A DNA stretch of 64,000 nt, taken from NCBI RefSeq assembly GCF_017068395.1, contig NZ_CP070619.1, positions 1,798,001 through 1,862,000 on the forward strand. Direction: 5' to 3'. Position numbers and translations under genes: made by a program. Below the pieces are notes generated by a model. That model searched no databases and was not told where the DNA came from. It saw only the letters and a list, made by a program, of their open reading frames with translations. The stretch comes from Rhodococcus pseudokoreensis (GTDB taxonomy: Bacteria; Actinomycetota; Actinomycetes; Mycobacteriales; Mycobacteriaceae). Shown here piece by piece: positions 45,962 through 54,847 of this stretch (position 1 is its first letter; each line of letters begins with the position of its first letter).

Positions 45962-46001
45962 GTGAGTGGCAAAGCGTGCGCGAGCACACTTTGCCACTCA
46001 C
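45962..46001. terminator. 40-bp palindromic element, type A, between convergent genes
   Basis: Arms GTGAGTGGCAAAG-C-GTGC and GCAC-A-CTTTGCCACTCAC with one mismatch around GCGA. It lies between the MFS stop (45952) and the pyrE stop (46005). Confidence 0.88.
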
Positions 46002-46004
46002 CTG

Positions 46005-46535
46005 TCAGAGGTTCAGGTCGGGAAGTCCGAGGAGCGAACGGTACTCGAGACCCTCGGCCGCGATCACGTCGCCGGCCCCGGTCGCCCGGTCGACGACGGT
46101 CGCGACACCCACGACGATCGCCCCGACGTCGCGCAGTGCCTTCACCGCGGTGAGCGGCGAGTTGCCCGTGGTGGTGGTGTCCTCGACCACGAGGACACGC
46201 TTACCGACGACGTCCGGTCCCTCGATCTGCCGCTGCATCCCGTGCGCCTTCGCGGCCTTGCGCACCACGAACGAGTCGATCGGCCTGCCCGGCGCGTGCA
46301 TGACGGCCATCGCCACCGGGTCGGCGCCCATCGTCAGCCCGCCGACTGCGTCGAAATCCCAGTCCGCCACCAGTTCACGCAGCAACTTCCCGATCAGCGG
46401 GCCCGCCTCGTGATGCAGCGTGGCGCGGCGAAGGTCCACGTAGTAGTCGGCTTCCTTGCCCGAAGACAACGTCACCTTGCCGTGCACAACAGCCAGCTCG
46501 CGCACCAACGCGGCCAGATCCTCGCGATCACTCAT
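46005..46535 (-). CDS. pyrE: Orotate phosphoribosyltransferase
   Basis: 176 residues, type I PRTase. Joins orotate to PRPP to make OMP in pyrimidine synthesis. KVTLSSGKEADYYVDLRRATLHHEAGPLIG near 20-49 is the orotate site; VLVVEDTTTTGNSPLTAVKALRDVGA near 114-139 is the PRPP-binding loop. The true start is ATG 46535; the longer frame runs into an upstream SDR. It is the Rv0382c counterpart. Confidence 0.95.
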   Translation of the reverse strand: MSDREDLAALVRELAVVHGKVTLSSGKEADYYVDLRRATLHHEAGPLIGKLLRELVADWDFDAVGGLTMGADPVAMAVMHAPGRPIDSFVVRKAAKAHGMQRQIEGPDVVGKRVLVVEDTTTTGNSPLTAVKALRDVGAIVVGVATVVDRATGAGDVIAAEGLEYRSLLGLPDLNL

Positions 46536-46555
46536 GCCCGAAACCCTACCCACCT

Positions 46556-47350
46556 CTACGTGCGGGCACGCCCCCGGCCGAACACGTTGGTCAGCCGCCG
46601 GACCAGACTCTTCGGGACGAGACGCCCGGCGGTCGTCAGCACCTTGTACTGGAGGCCGGGGATGCTCACGACCTTGCCGTCCTCGAGATCGGACAGCGAC
46701 GCCGCGACGACCTGGTCGACGCTCAGCCACATCGCATTCGGAATCGAACTCATCTCGATGCCCGCGCGCTCGTGGAACTCGGTGCGGATGAATCCCGGGC
46801 ACAGCGCCTGGATCCGCACACCCGTGCCGCCCAGCCCGTTCGCCAATCCCTCGGAGAACGAGATCACGTACGCCTTGCTCGCCGAATACGTCGACCCCCG
46901 CCCGGACAGCAGTCCCGCGACGCTCGCCACGTTGATGACGGTGCCGTTCGCCGCCGCGATCATGCCGGGCAACGCCGCGCGGGTCAGCTGCATGACGGCG
47001 GTCACGTTCACGTCCAGCTGGGACTGCAACAGCTCCGGCGTCGCGGTCCAGAATTCGCCCGACGTGCCGAATCCGGCGTTGTTGACCAGTACCTCGACAC
47101 CCTTCCCGAGGCGTTGCGCCACCTCCTCGCGCCCGGACGCCGTCGCCAGATCGGCCTGCAGGATCTCGGACTCGGTGTCGAACAGCGCCTTCATCTCGTC
47201 GGCGAGGGCGTGCAGGCGGGTGTCGTCACGCGCGACGAGCACGAGGTCGTAACCGAGGGACGCGAACTTCCTCGCGAAACCGGCACCGAGCCCCGACGTC
47301 GGGCCGGTGACGAGGGCAACGGGTCGGGCTGAGCTGGGGGGCGTCGACAT
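46556..47350 (-). CDS. Short-chain dehydrogenase/reductase
   Basis: 264 residues. TGPTSGLGAGFARKFA near 15-30, NNAGFG near 88, catalytic Ser near 142 (INVASVAG), Tyr and Lys in YSASKAY near 155-161. It lies 20 bp upstream of pyrE on the same strand, so they are probably cotranscribed. The LLSGRGSTYSASKAYVISFSEGLANGL segment resembles the YqjQ/DltE-like SDRs. Substrate unknown. Confidence 0.88.
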   Translation of the reverse strand: MSTPPSSARPVALVTGPTSGLGAGFARKFASLGYDLVLVARDDTRLHALADEMKALFDTESEILQADLATASGREEVAQRLGKGVEVLVNNAGFGTSGEFWTATPELLQSQLDVNVTAVMQLTRAALPGMIAAANGTVINVASVAGLLSGRGSTYSASKAYVISFSEGLANGLGGTGVRIQALCPGFIRTEFHERAGIEMSSIPNAMWLSVDQVVAASLSDLEDGKVVSIPGLQYKVLTTAGRLVPKSLVRRLTNVFGRGRART

Positions 47351-47381
47351 ACCGGTGACGGTAGCAAGGCGCTGCGCGCCT

Positions 47382-47421
47382 GTGCGCGGTTAACGAGTCC
47401 AGGGACTCGTCAGGCACTCAC
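47382..47421. repeat. 40-bp palindromic element, degenerate (type D)
   Basis: GTGCGCGGTTAACGAGTCC faces GGACTCGTCAGGCACTCAC; 14 of 19 arm positions pair, with a perfect 8-bp inner stem (ACGAGTCC). Length and GTG...CAC ends match the family, and its ACTCAC end supplies the TGA stop of the gene at 47418. Confidence 0.6.
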
Positions 47422-48335
47422 GAGCGCGGAGCGCCCGGCGGCGGTGCGGGACGGTCCTGGGGCGCGGGACGCGGCGGTGTGGCCGGGCGCGTTTCCGGGG
47501 CCGGACGTCCCGGGGATGCGGGACGCGCCTGCGGTGCGGGACGACCCTGCTGGGTGGGACGTCCCTGGGATGCGGGACGCGCCTGCGGTGCGGGGCGTCC
47601 CTGCGGTGCGGGGCGTTTCTCCGGTGCGGGGCGTTTCTCCGGTGCGGGGCGCGATTCGACGGGGGCGCCGTCACGCAGACGCGGCCTGCTCGGGTCGTGA
47701 TGGCCACGGTCGAGTCCGCTCGGCTCGGTGACCGGGGGCAGGACGTGCAGGATGCCGGACAGCCGGGCGACGGCCTCGATGGCCGAATCCCACTCCCGGC
47801 CGCTGCTGCCGATGGGCAGCGAACCGAGGGTCCACTCGCCCTCGCTCCACAGCATGTTCACGTGCGGCGGCACCGACTCGGTGAACGCGACCATCCGCTG
47901 ATCGCAGACCCTGCGGGCGATCTCGAGGTCGGTGGCGAATACGACGCGCGGTCCGATGGCGCCGAGGAGGTCGAGGTCCGAATCCTTCGGCGGCGGGGTC
48001 GACTTGAGGCGGAGGTCGATGTCGACGTCCGAACCCACCCGGCGGCGCACCGCGACGATGGTCGCGGTCTCCTCGAGGTCGAACAGGATGAACGACTCGC
48101 CGCGGCGTTCGCCCTTCACCACGTCGATGGCGCTGAGGTACTCCTGCTTGGCCAGCGCGGCCCGATGGAACTGGGCGGGCAGCCGCTCTTCGACGTTGTC
48201 GTACGTGTAGCCCTGGGCCTTGGCCCAGATCTGCCGCACACGACCCGTCTGATCACGACGCGAGCGATCGAAATAGAGCAACGCGCACGCGCCTGCGAGT
48301 GCGATCAACGCCAGTACGAACCACATTCCGGTCAT
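47418..48335 (-). CDS. Membrane-anchored protein with C-terminal RPAP hexapeptide repeats
   Basis: 305 residues: one N-terminal membrane helix (MWFVLALIALAGACALLYF), a soluble domain of about 190 residues (IWAKAQGYTYDNVEERLPAQFHRAALAKQEYLSAIDVVKGERRGESFILFDLEE, then VFATDLEIARRVCDQRMVAFTESVPPHVNMLWSEGEWTLG), and a tail from about residue 228 with eleven or so near-copies of R-P-A-P-E/Q-x. Positive, Pro-rich tails of this sort can bind cell wall or SH3-like partners. Its position between pyrE and the DUF5666-like gene fits the conserved block (Rv0383c region). Its stop is in a 40-bp palindrome. Confidence 0.82.
   Translation of the reverse strand: MTGMWFVLALIALAGACALLYFDRSRRDQTGRVRQIWAKAQGYTYDNVEERLPAQFHRAALAKQEYLSAIDVVKGERRGESFILFDLEETATIVAVRRRVGSDVDIDLRLKSTPPPKDSDLDLLGAIGPRVVFATDLEIARRVCDQRMVAFTESVPPHVNMLWSEGEWTLGSLPIGSSGREWDSAIEAVARLSGILHVLPPVTEPSGLDRGHHDPSRPRLRDGAPVESRPAPEKRPAPEKRPAPQGRPAPQARPASQGRPTQQGRPAPQARPASPGRPAPETRPATPPRPAPQDRPAPPPGAPRS
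47447..47655. repeat. 18-bp coding tandem repeat (RPAPQx)
   Basis: About eleven degenerate 18-bp units within the preceding gene, for example GCGGGACGCGCCTGCGGT on the + strand. Two adjacent units near 47618-47650 are identical (ccggtgcggggcgtttct), suggesting recent slippage. Confidence 0.8.
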
Positions 48336-48447
48336 CGATGATCAGCCTAGCGAGTCGAGGGCGTAACGAGGGTAGGCGGTGCCGGGACACCCCGTGTCGG
48401 TTTTGCCCGAACCGGCCCGGCGGCCGTGTCCGCCGGCACGGGTGGGC

Positions 48448-49470
48448 TCAGTTGCCACCGAGCTTGGGCAGCTCGGTGCTGATGATCGTCTCGGCCATCA
48501 TCGTGCCGTTCTCGACCTTCGTCCCCTGCACCATGACGGTGAATCCGGGTTTCAGATCGGCGACCGTGGTGCCGTCGAGTGCGATCACGTTGGTCTGCGC
48601 GTTGGTCTGGACCGTCAGTTTCGAACCACCGAGGGCGTCGAGGGTGAGCGTGGAACCGTCGTTGGCGCTGATCGTTCCGAACGCGGCGCCCGCAGCCCCG
48701 ATGGCCTCGCCGATTCCGCCGGGAAGTTGATCGAGCGGCGACTCGGTGGTGCTCGACGGCGGCGGCGTGGTCGTCTTCGGCGGCGCGGTGGTGGCCGGCG
48801 GGCGGGACGTGGTGGGACCCGCCGCGGTGGTGCTCGACGAGTTGTTCGGCGCCGTCGTGAACAGGGCGACGCCGAAGCCGATGACCGCGATCAGCAGCAG
48901 CGCGGCAGCGGCGGCCGCGATCCACGTGCCGATCCGGCGCGGCTTCTTGTCCTCGGTGGCCTCCGCGACCGGCGCCTGGTACTGCGATCCCGGGTACTTG
49001 CCCGGCGGGTACTGCGATCCCGGGTACTGGGCGTTCGGGTACTGCCCCGTCGGATACCCGCCCTGGTACTGCTGGGCCTCGTACGGCGGATACGGCTGCG
49101 TGGCGTTCGGCGGCGGAGCCTGCTGGTCGAACCGCGGGTCGTAGGTCGGATACGCCTGCGTCGGATTGGGCTGGTTCTGCCCGTACGCCGCGGTCGGGTC
49201 GGACGTGTAGAACTGCTCGGTCGGTCCGCCGGCGGAGCCCAGGTACTGGGTGCGGTGGTCCTGGTCCGACGAGCCGAAGTGCTCGGTAGGCTGGTCCTGC
49301 CGCGACCACGCCTGCGTCGGGTCCTCGTCACGAGCCCGCGACGCCGAATCGTCATGCGCCCGCGACGCCGAATCGTCGGTCGTCCACGACTCCGAATCGT
49401 CGGTCGTCCACGACTCCGTGCCGTCGTACGCGCGCTCCTGCGGGGTGCGCGGATCGTCGGGGTTCGTCAT
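48448..49470 (-). CDS. Membrane protein with repeated TQ/TE motifs and C-terminal DUF5666-like domain
   Basis: 340 residues. The first 165 are disordered: tandem ESWTTDDS repeats near 18-35, then repeated Thr-Gln/Glu motifs (PTQAW, PTEHF, RTQYL, PTEQF, PTQAY, ATQPY) and a YPxGQYP repeat block. One membrane helix (IGTWIAAAAAALLLIAVIGFGVALF), a Thr/Pro linker, then an extracytoplasmic beta domain (FGTISANDGSTLTLDALGGSKLTVQTNAQTNVI...FTVMVQGTKVENGTMMAETI) like DUF5666. Start ATG 49470 with GGAGGGGC upstream. It lies downstream of clpB on the same strand. Confidence 0.82.
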   Translation of the reverse strand: MTNPDDPRTPQERAYDGTESWTTDDSESWTTDDSASRAHDDSASRARDEDPTQAWSRQDQPTEHFGSSDQDHRTQYLGSAGGPTEQFYTSDPTAAYGQNQPNPTQAYPTYDPRFDQQAPPPNATQPYPPYEAQQYQGGYPTGQYPNAQYPGSQYPPGKYPGSQYQAPVAEATEDKKPRRIGTWIAAAAAALLLIAVIGFGVALFTTAPNNSSSTTAAGPTTSRPPATTAPPKTTTPPPSSTTESPLDQLPGGIGEAIGAAGAAFGTISANDGSTLTLDALGGSKLTVQTNAQTNVIALDGTTVADLKPGFTVMVQGTKVENGTMMAETIISTELPKLGGN

Positions 49471-49566
49471 GATCGGCCCCTCCCTCGGGTTCGTGTGGCC
49501 GGTGTCCTGCGGTTACGGACGATCCAGGGTAACGGCGAAACTTAAGACTCCCCTGTGAAAACACAG

Positions 49567-49606
49567 GTGAGTGGCGCGGCGTGCGGGAGCACACCGTGCC
49601 ACTCAC
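49567..49606. terminator. 40-bp palindromic element, type A variant, after clpB
   Basis: GTGAGTGGC-G-CGG...CCG-T-GCCACTCAC with an inner GTGC/GCAC stem; three further flanking bases (CAG/CTG) also pair. Starts 8 bp beyond the clpB stop. Core bases differ from other type A copies (CGCGG instead of AAAGC). Confidence 0.85.
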
Positions 49607-49614
49607 CTGGGGGA

Positions 49615-52167
49615 TCAGCCGAGGACGAGCGCGTCCCCGGTCTCGGACACCTTCACAGGGACGGTGTCACCGTCCTTGACGTCGCCGGCCAGCAGCAGCT
49701 TCGCGAGCTGGTCGCCGATCGCCTGCTGGATCAGCCTGCGGAGCGGCCTGGCCCCGTACATGGGGTCGTAGCCGCGGACGGCCAGCCAGAAGCGGGCCGA
49801 GTCGGACACGTCCAGCGTCAGCCGCCGCGCCGCGAGCCGGCGGGACAACTGGTCGAGCTGGATGTCGACGATCGACTCGAGCTGCTCCTCGGTGAGCGGT
49901 TCGAAGATCACGACGTCGTCGAGCCGGTTGATGAACTCCGGCTTGAACGCGTGCCGCACCGCATCCATCACCTGCTCCCGCGATCCGCCCGCACCGAGGT
50001 TGGACGTGAGGATCAGGATGGTGTTGCGGAAGTCGACCGTCCGCCCCTGACCGTCCGTCAGCCGGCCTTCGTCGAGGACGGCGAGCAGGATGTCGAAGAC
50101 GTCGGGGTGCGCCTTCTCCACCTCGTCGAACAGCACCACCGTGTACGGGCGCCGTCGCACTGCCTCGGTGAGCTGCCCGCCCGCCTCGTACCCGACGTAG
50201 CCGGGCGGCGCGCCGACGAGCCGGGCCACCGAATGCTTCTCGCTGTACTCGGACATGTCGATGCGGACCATGGCGCGTTCGTCGTCGAACAGGAAGTCCG
50301 CGAGGGACTTCGCGAGCTCCGTCTTACCGACACCGGTCGGTCCGAGGAACAGGAACGATCCGGTGGGCCGGTTGGGATCGGCGACGCCGGCGCGGGCGCG
50401 GCGGACGGCGTCCGACACGGCGACGACGGCCTCTTCCTGTCCGACGACCCGCTTGCCCAGTTCGGATTCCATCCGCAGCAGCTTGGCGGTCTCGCCCTCC
50501 ATCATGCGGCCGGCGGGGATGCCGGTCCATGCTGCGACCACGTCGGCGACGTCGTCGGGCCCCACTTCCTCCTTGAGCATGACGTCGCCGTCGGCGGCGG
50601 CACCGGACTCGCGGGCAGCCTGCTCGAGTTCCTTCTCGAGCTGCGGGATCCGCCCATAGCGCAGTTCCGCGGCCCGGCCGAGGTCGCCGTCGCGTTCGGC
50701 GCGTTCCTCCTCACCGCGCAGCGTCTCGAGCTGCACCTTGACTCCGCGGACGGAGTCGATGGCCTGCTTCTCGTTCTGCCAGCGGGTGGTCAGCTGATTG
50801 AGCTTCTCCCGTTCGTCGGCCAGTTCCTGACGCAGCTTCTCCAGCCGGTCCTTGGACGCCGCGTCGGATTCCTTCTGCAGCGCCATCTCCTCGATCTCGA
50901 GGCGGCGGACGATGCGTTCGACGGTGTCGATCTCCTCGGGTCGCGAGTCGATCTCCATCCGCAGCCGGGACGCGGCCTCGTCCACGAGGTCGATCGCCTT
51001 GTCCGGCAGGAACCGGGACGTGATGTAGCGGTCGCTGAGCGTGGCGGCGGCGACGAGCGCGGAGTCGGTGATGCGCACCCCGTGGTGCACCTCGTACCGC
51101 TCCTTGAGCCCGCGCAGGATGCCGACGGTGTCCTCGACGGACGGTTCGCCGACGAGCACCTGCTGGAAGCGGCGTTCGAGGGCGGCGTCCTTCTCGATGT
51201 ACTTGCGGTATTCCTCGAGGGTGGTCGCGCCGACGAGCCGCAGCTCACCGCGGGCGAGCATCGGCTTGATCATGTTGCCGGCGTCCATCGCCGACTCACC
51301 GGTGGCACCCGCACCGACGATGGTGTGGAGTTCGTCGATGAACGTGATGACCTGACCGGCCGAGTTCTTGATGTCGTCGAGGACGGCCTTGAGCCGCTCC
51401 TCGAACTCGCCGCGGTACTTGGCTCCGGCGACCATCGATCCGAGGTCGAGGGAGATCACCGACTTGCCGCGCAGCGATTCGGGGACGTCGCCCTGCACGA
51501 TGCGCTGCGCCAGCCCCTCGACGATGGCGGTCTTGCCGACGCCGGGCTCACCGATCAGCACCGGGTTGTTCTTGGTGCGGCGGCTGAGGACCTGCACGAC
51601 GCGGCGGATCTCGTTGTCGCGGCCGATCACCGGGTCCAGCTTGCCGTTGCGGGCCAGGGCCGTGAGGTCGGTGGAGTACTTCTCGAGCGCCTGGTACGTG
51701 CCCTCGGGATCCGGGCTGGTGACACGAGCACTGCCGCGGACGGTGGTGAACGCGTCGCGCAGCGCCTCGGGGGTGGCGCCGTGCCTGCCGAGCAGCCCGG
51801 CCACGTCCGACTCACCCGATGCGAGCCCGACCATCAGGTGTTCCGTCGACACGTACTCGTCGTCGAGTTCGGTGGCGAGGCGCTGTGCTGCGGTGAGTGC
51901 GGCGAGGGCCTCCCGGCCGAGCTGCGGTGTGGTGGTGGCGCCCGTCGTCTTGGGCAGCCGGTCGACGAGATTCTGCGCTTCGCGGTGGACCGCGGCGGGG
52001 TCGACGCCGACCGCCTTGAGCAGCGGGGCGGCGATGCCGTCGGTCTGGTCGAGCAGGGCCACGAGCAGATGCGCGGGCCTGATGTCGGGATTACCGGCCG
52101 ACGACGCCGACTGGAGCGCAGCGGTCATCGCGGCCTGGGTCTTGGTGGTCGGATTGAACGAGTCCAC
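49615..52167 (-). CDS. clpB: ClpB disaggregase
   Basis: 850 residues, an AAA+ hexameric chaperone that rescues aggregated proteins with DnaK. N-terminal Clp_N repeats (1-145), first ATPase with Walker A GEPGVGKT (206-213), a middle coiled-coil region (about 400-530, rich in [18 protein letters not shown] heptads), second ATPase with Walker A GPTGVGKT near 605 and [16 protein letters not shown]. Full length with no deletion. Upstream there is a HAIR operator and a SigH-like promoter. It is the Rv0384c counterpart. Confidence 0.97.
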   Translation of the reverse strand: MDSFNPTTKTQAAMTAALQSASSAGNPDIRPAHLLVALLDQTDGIAAPLLKAVGVDPAAVHREAQNLVDRLPKTTGATTTPQLGREALAALTAAQRLATELDDEYVSTEHLMVGLASGESDVAGLLGRHGATPEALRDAFTTVRGSARVTSPDPEGTYQALEKYSTDLTALARNGKLDPVIGRDNEIRRVVQVLSRRTKNNPVLIGEPGVGKTAIVEGLAQRIVQGDVPESLRGKSVISLDLGSMVAGAKYRGEFEERLKAVLDDIKNSAGQVITFIDELHTIVGAGATGESAMDAGNMIKPMLARGELRLVGATTLEEYRKYIEKDAALERRFQQVLVGEPSVEDTVGILRGLKERYEVHHGVRITDSALVAAATLSDRYITSRFLPDKAIDLVDEAASRLRMEIDSRPEEIDTVERIVRRLEIEEMALQKESDAASKDRLEKLRQELADEREKLNQLTTRWQNEKQAIDSVRGVKVQLETLRGEEERAERDGDLGRAAELRYGRIPQLEKELEQAARESGAAADGDVMLKEEVGPDDVADVVAAWTGIPAGRMMEGETAKLLRMESELGKRVVGQEEAVVAVSDAVRRARAGVADPNRPTGSFLFLGPTGVGKTELAKSLADFLFDDERAMVRIDMSEYSEKHSVARLVGAPPGYVGYEAGGQLTEAVRRRPYTVVLFDEVEKAHPDVFDILLAVLDEGRLTDGQGRTVDFRNTILILTSNLGAGGSREQVMDAVRHAFKPEFINRLDDVVIFEPLTEEQLESIVDIQLDQLSRRLAARRLTLDVSDSARFWLAVRGYDPMYGARPLRRLIQQAIGDQLAKLLLAGDVKDGDTVPVKVSETGDALVLG

Positions 52168-52242
52168 TGGTCACCTCTTCTGGCGTTGTAGAGCGGTTCG
52201 CCGCCGGGGCCGGGTGGCACGTGGCGACGCTGTCATCTTCTT

Positions 52243-52276
52243 AACGCACGAAGAGTTGAGTCTGTTCCGCTCAACT
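52243..52276 (-). promoter_or_regulatory. clpB promoter: SigH-like element overlapping a HAIR (HspR) operator
   Basis: Gene-strand GGAAC (52268-52264) and GTT (52245-52243) are 18 bp apart, as in SigH/SigE-type promoters. Overlapping it, TTGAG-N9-CTCAA (52256-52274) extended to AGTTGAG...CTCAACT matches the HAIR repeat CTTGAGT-N7-ACTCAAG bound by HspR. About 75-110 bp upstream of the clpB ATG. Confidence 0.78.
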
Positions 52277-52334
52277 TTGAATTTTTTTGGCTACCCCCAT
52301 CATCTCGCCCCCCGAGACTCCGCGGGGCGGTAAA

Positions 52335-53417
52335 TCACGCCCCGATCGCGGCACCCATCATCGGCCAGGACGTGGTGAGGTCGTCACGCCAATATCCCCA
52401 CGAGTGGGTGCCCACCGGCCGGAGGTCGACGGTGGCGGGAATGTCGAGGGCCCGGAGTTTCTCCGCGAGCCGCATCGTGCAGTCGTTGGTCACGGCCTCG
52501 ATGACACCGCCGACCACCACCTGCGTCGCGAGGGCGCGGCGGTCGCCGCCGACGGTCCGGGCGTCGAGGGTGTCGTACGGCCCCGGCAGTCCGCTGCCGT
52601 TGGAGATGTAGAGGGTGGTCCCCCGGAGTTTCTCGGCGTTGACGTACGGATCGTTCGCGGCCCACAGCGGATCGTTGGCAGCACCCCACATGTTCTCCGG
52701 GTTGCCGCCGAAGTCCGCGACCGTGATCTCGACGAATCGGCGGGCCACCGGGTCGCTCGTCATCGCGCACCCGCTGTAGGCGCCGACGCTCTGATACAGC
52801 CCGGGCTTGGAGATCGCGAGGTTGAGCACGCTGGTGGCCGACATGGACAGCCCGGCGATCGCGTTCCTGCCGGTCGTGTCGAGCGCCGAGTCGACGATGG
52901 GCGGCAGTTCCTTCGTCAGGAACGTCTGCCACTTGTTCCGCCCGAGTTCGGGATCGTCGCGCTGCCAGTCGGCGTAGTAACTGGACTGGCCACCGAACGG
53001 GATGACCACGTTGACGTCCTTGTCGGAGAAGAACTTCTCGACGTCCGCCTTCTGCTCCCAGCCGAACTGTTCGGAGTTTCCCTCGACGCCGCCGAGCATG
53101 TAGACGGTGGGACGTTTCCCGGACGCGGCGCGGATGACCCGGACGGTGACGTCCTTGTCCATGGCCGTCGAGTGAACCGTGAAGTTCATCTGCGATTCGC
53201 CGACCGGGGTGACCTCGACCAACCGCGAACCGTCGGGCGCCTCGTCGGCCGTGATCGACTCGACCGTCGCCCGGGGTTCCGCGGAGGCGATCGTTCCGAT
53301 GCTCGACGCCATCAGGCCGCCGACCGCCAGCACGACGGCGCCCACGCGTCGAACCGAGCCGGCGCTGCGCATCCCCTGGCGAAACCGACCCCGATTCCGC
53401 GCAACACCAACTCGCAT
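52335..53417 (-). CDS. Secreted antigen-85-like esterase/mycolyltransferase
   Basis: 360 residues, alpha/beta hydrolase. An N-terminal signal peptide (RRVGAVVLAVGGLMASSIGTIASAEP) is preceded by a basic stretch; a second Met (MRSAGSVRRV) could be the start. Catalytic Ser in IAGLSMSATSVLNLA near 205, and a His in GTHSWGYWRDDL near 341; PTVYMLGGVEGNSEQFGWEQK and PFGGQSSYYADWQRDDP resemble the trehalose-binding loops of antigen 85. It likely transfers mycolic acids to cell-wall acceptors or hydrolyses esters outside the cell. Confidence 0.87.
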   Translation of the reverse strand: MRVGVARNRGRFRQGMRSAGSVRRVGAVVLAVGGLMASSIGTIASAEPRATVESITADEAPDGSRLVEVTPVGESQMNFTVHSTAMDKDVTVRVIRAASGKRPTVYMLGGVEGNSEQFGWEQKADVEKFFSDKDVNVVIPFGGQSSYYADWQRDDPELGRNKWQTFLTKELPPIVDSALDTTGRNAIAGLSMSATSVLNLAISKPGLYQSVGAYSGCAMTSDPVARRFVEITVADFGGNPENMWGAANDPLWAANDPYVNAEKLRGTTLYISNGSGLPGPYDTLDARTVGGDRRALATQVVVGGVIEAVTNDCTMRLAEKLRALDIPATVDLRPVGTHSWGYWRDDLTTSWPMMGAAIGA

Positions 53418-53566
53418 GGAGCCCCCCTCGGTAACCCGGTCCGATTATCGATGCACATCGTGCCCTGCCGGTGGTCACGGCTCAATAGCGACCCGCCGAA
53501 ATGCCGGGGTCGGAGGCCGAACCGGCCGGCGCCGTAACCCGGGGTACTGCGCGGAGGACGGCTAGA

Positions 53567-54787
53567 ATGCGGGTGTTCGAATCAGCAGGCACGGAGGCAG
53601 GGGACGGCTTGACACGAGATTGCCTCGACCCACTCGTGATTTCGCGTCTGCGCGCCAGCTTTTCGTCGATCGTGTCCACCGAACACGGCCACAACCGGCT
53701 CACCACCACGTTCTACGCCACCCTGTTCGCCGAACACCCCGAATTCCGCGCGCTCTTCCCGGCGGCGATGGATCAGCAGAGTCATCGCCTGTTCCAGGCG
53801 CTGCAGTACGTCATCGACAACCTCGAGGACGCAGACCGGATCCTCGGTTTCCTGAGCCAGCTCGGCCGCGACCACCGCAAGTACGGCGTCGAGGGCAGGC
53901 ACTACTTCGCGTCGGGCCATGCGCTGCTGGTCGCCGTGCAGAGCTCCTTCACCCAGGCCATCTGGACGCCGTCACTGACCGCGGCGTGGACGGAACTGCT
54001 CGACCTACTCCTGAACACGATGGCCGACGCCGCGGACAACGACGACCTGCCCGCCGCCTGGGGCGCCACCGTCGTCGATCACGAACGCCGCCTCGACGAT
54101 CTCGCGATCGTCCGGCTCGAGACCGACTCCCCCATCCCCTACGGCGCGGGCCAGTACCTCAGCGTCCAGATCCCGCAGCGCCCCCGGATGTGGCGGTACC
54201 TGTCGGCGGCCATCCCCGCCAACCCGCACGGACAGCTCGAATTCCACGTCCGCCGGGTGTCGGGCGGGTGGGTCAGTCCGGCCATCGTGAACGAGACGCA
54301 GGTCGGCGACCGCTGGCTGCTCAGCTCGCCGCTCGGCGGGCTGGAGGTGGACCGCGAGAGCGGTCAGGACGTCCTGATGATCGGTTCGGGGACGGGCATT
54401 GCGCCGCTGCGCGCGCAGGTGATGGAAATGGCGATGCGGTCGAACAACCCGCGCGTCCACATGTTCGTGGGCGGCAAGTACCCGTGCGACCTGTACGACA
54501 TCGAGACACTGTGGCACCTGTCGCTGAGCAATCCGTGGCTGACCGTGGTTCCCGTCTCCGAGGAGGACGAGGACCCGTGGTGGCACACGAGTCCCGCCCC
54601 CGAGGCGCCGCCGGGGTTGCATCAGCGACTCCAGGGCCAGCTGGGCCGGGTGGTCGCGCGGTTCGGGTCGTGGGCGGACCGGCAGATCCAGATCTCCGGT
54701 TCACCGGCGATGATCAAGACCACCGTGTACGCCCTGCAGGGCGGCGGCACCCCGCCCGAACTGATCCGCCACGACCCCCTGATCTAG
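53567..54787 (+). CDS. Type II flavohemoglobin 1 (Rv0385-like)
   Basis: 406 residues: globin domain (about 20-160) with B10 Tyr50 (FYATLFAEHPEF) and proximal His103 (GRDHRKYGVEGRHY), FAD domain (about 175-270, GAGQYLSVQIPQRPRMWRYLS) and NAD domain (GSGTGIAPLRAQVMEM near 287, SGSPAMIKTT near 380). The usual RxYS flavin motif reads RYLS, as in mycobacterial type II flavohemoglobins, which have been linked to D-lactate oxidation rather than NO dioxygenation. ATG 53567 has GGAGGA upstream. It keeps the place next to clpB seen in M. tuberculosis. Confidence 0.9.
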   Translation: MRVFESAGTEAGDGLTRDCLDPLVISRLRASFSSIVSTEHGHNRLTTTFYATLFAEHPEFRALFPAAMDQQSHRLFQALQYVIDNLEDADRILGFLSQLGRDHRKYGVEGRHYFASGHALLVAVQSSFTQAIWTPSLTAAWTELLDLLLNTMADAADNDDLPAAWGATVVDHERRLDDLAIVRLETDSPIPYGAGQYLSVQIPQRPRMWRYLSAAIPANPHGQLEFHVRRVSGGWVSPAIVNETQVGDRWLLSSPLGGLEVDRESGQDVLMIGSGTGIAPLRAQVMEMAMRSNNPRVHMFVGGKYPCDLYDIETLWHLSLSNPWLTVVPVSEEDEDPWWHTSPAPEAPPGLHQRLQGQLGRVVARFGSWADRQIQISGSPAMIKTTVYALQGGGTPPELIRHDPLI

Positions 54788-54847
54788 TCGCGCAGCCAGC
54801 CCCTGCCCATCCGCCATCCGGTTCGACCGTCGGGAGAGCATCACGCC

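Noticed and set aside
49555..52191. 878-residue open frame antisense to clpB
   Set aside because: Same effect: G/C third positions of clpB keep the complementary frame open; no protein-like motifs.
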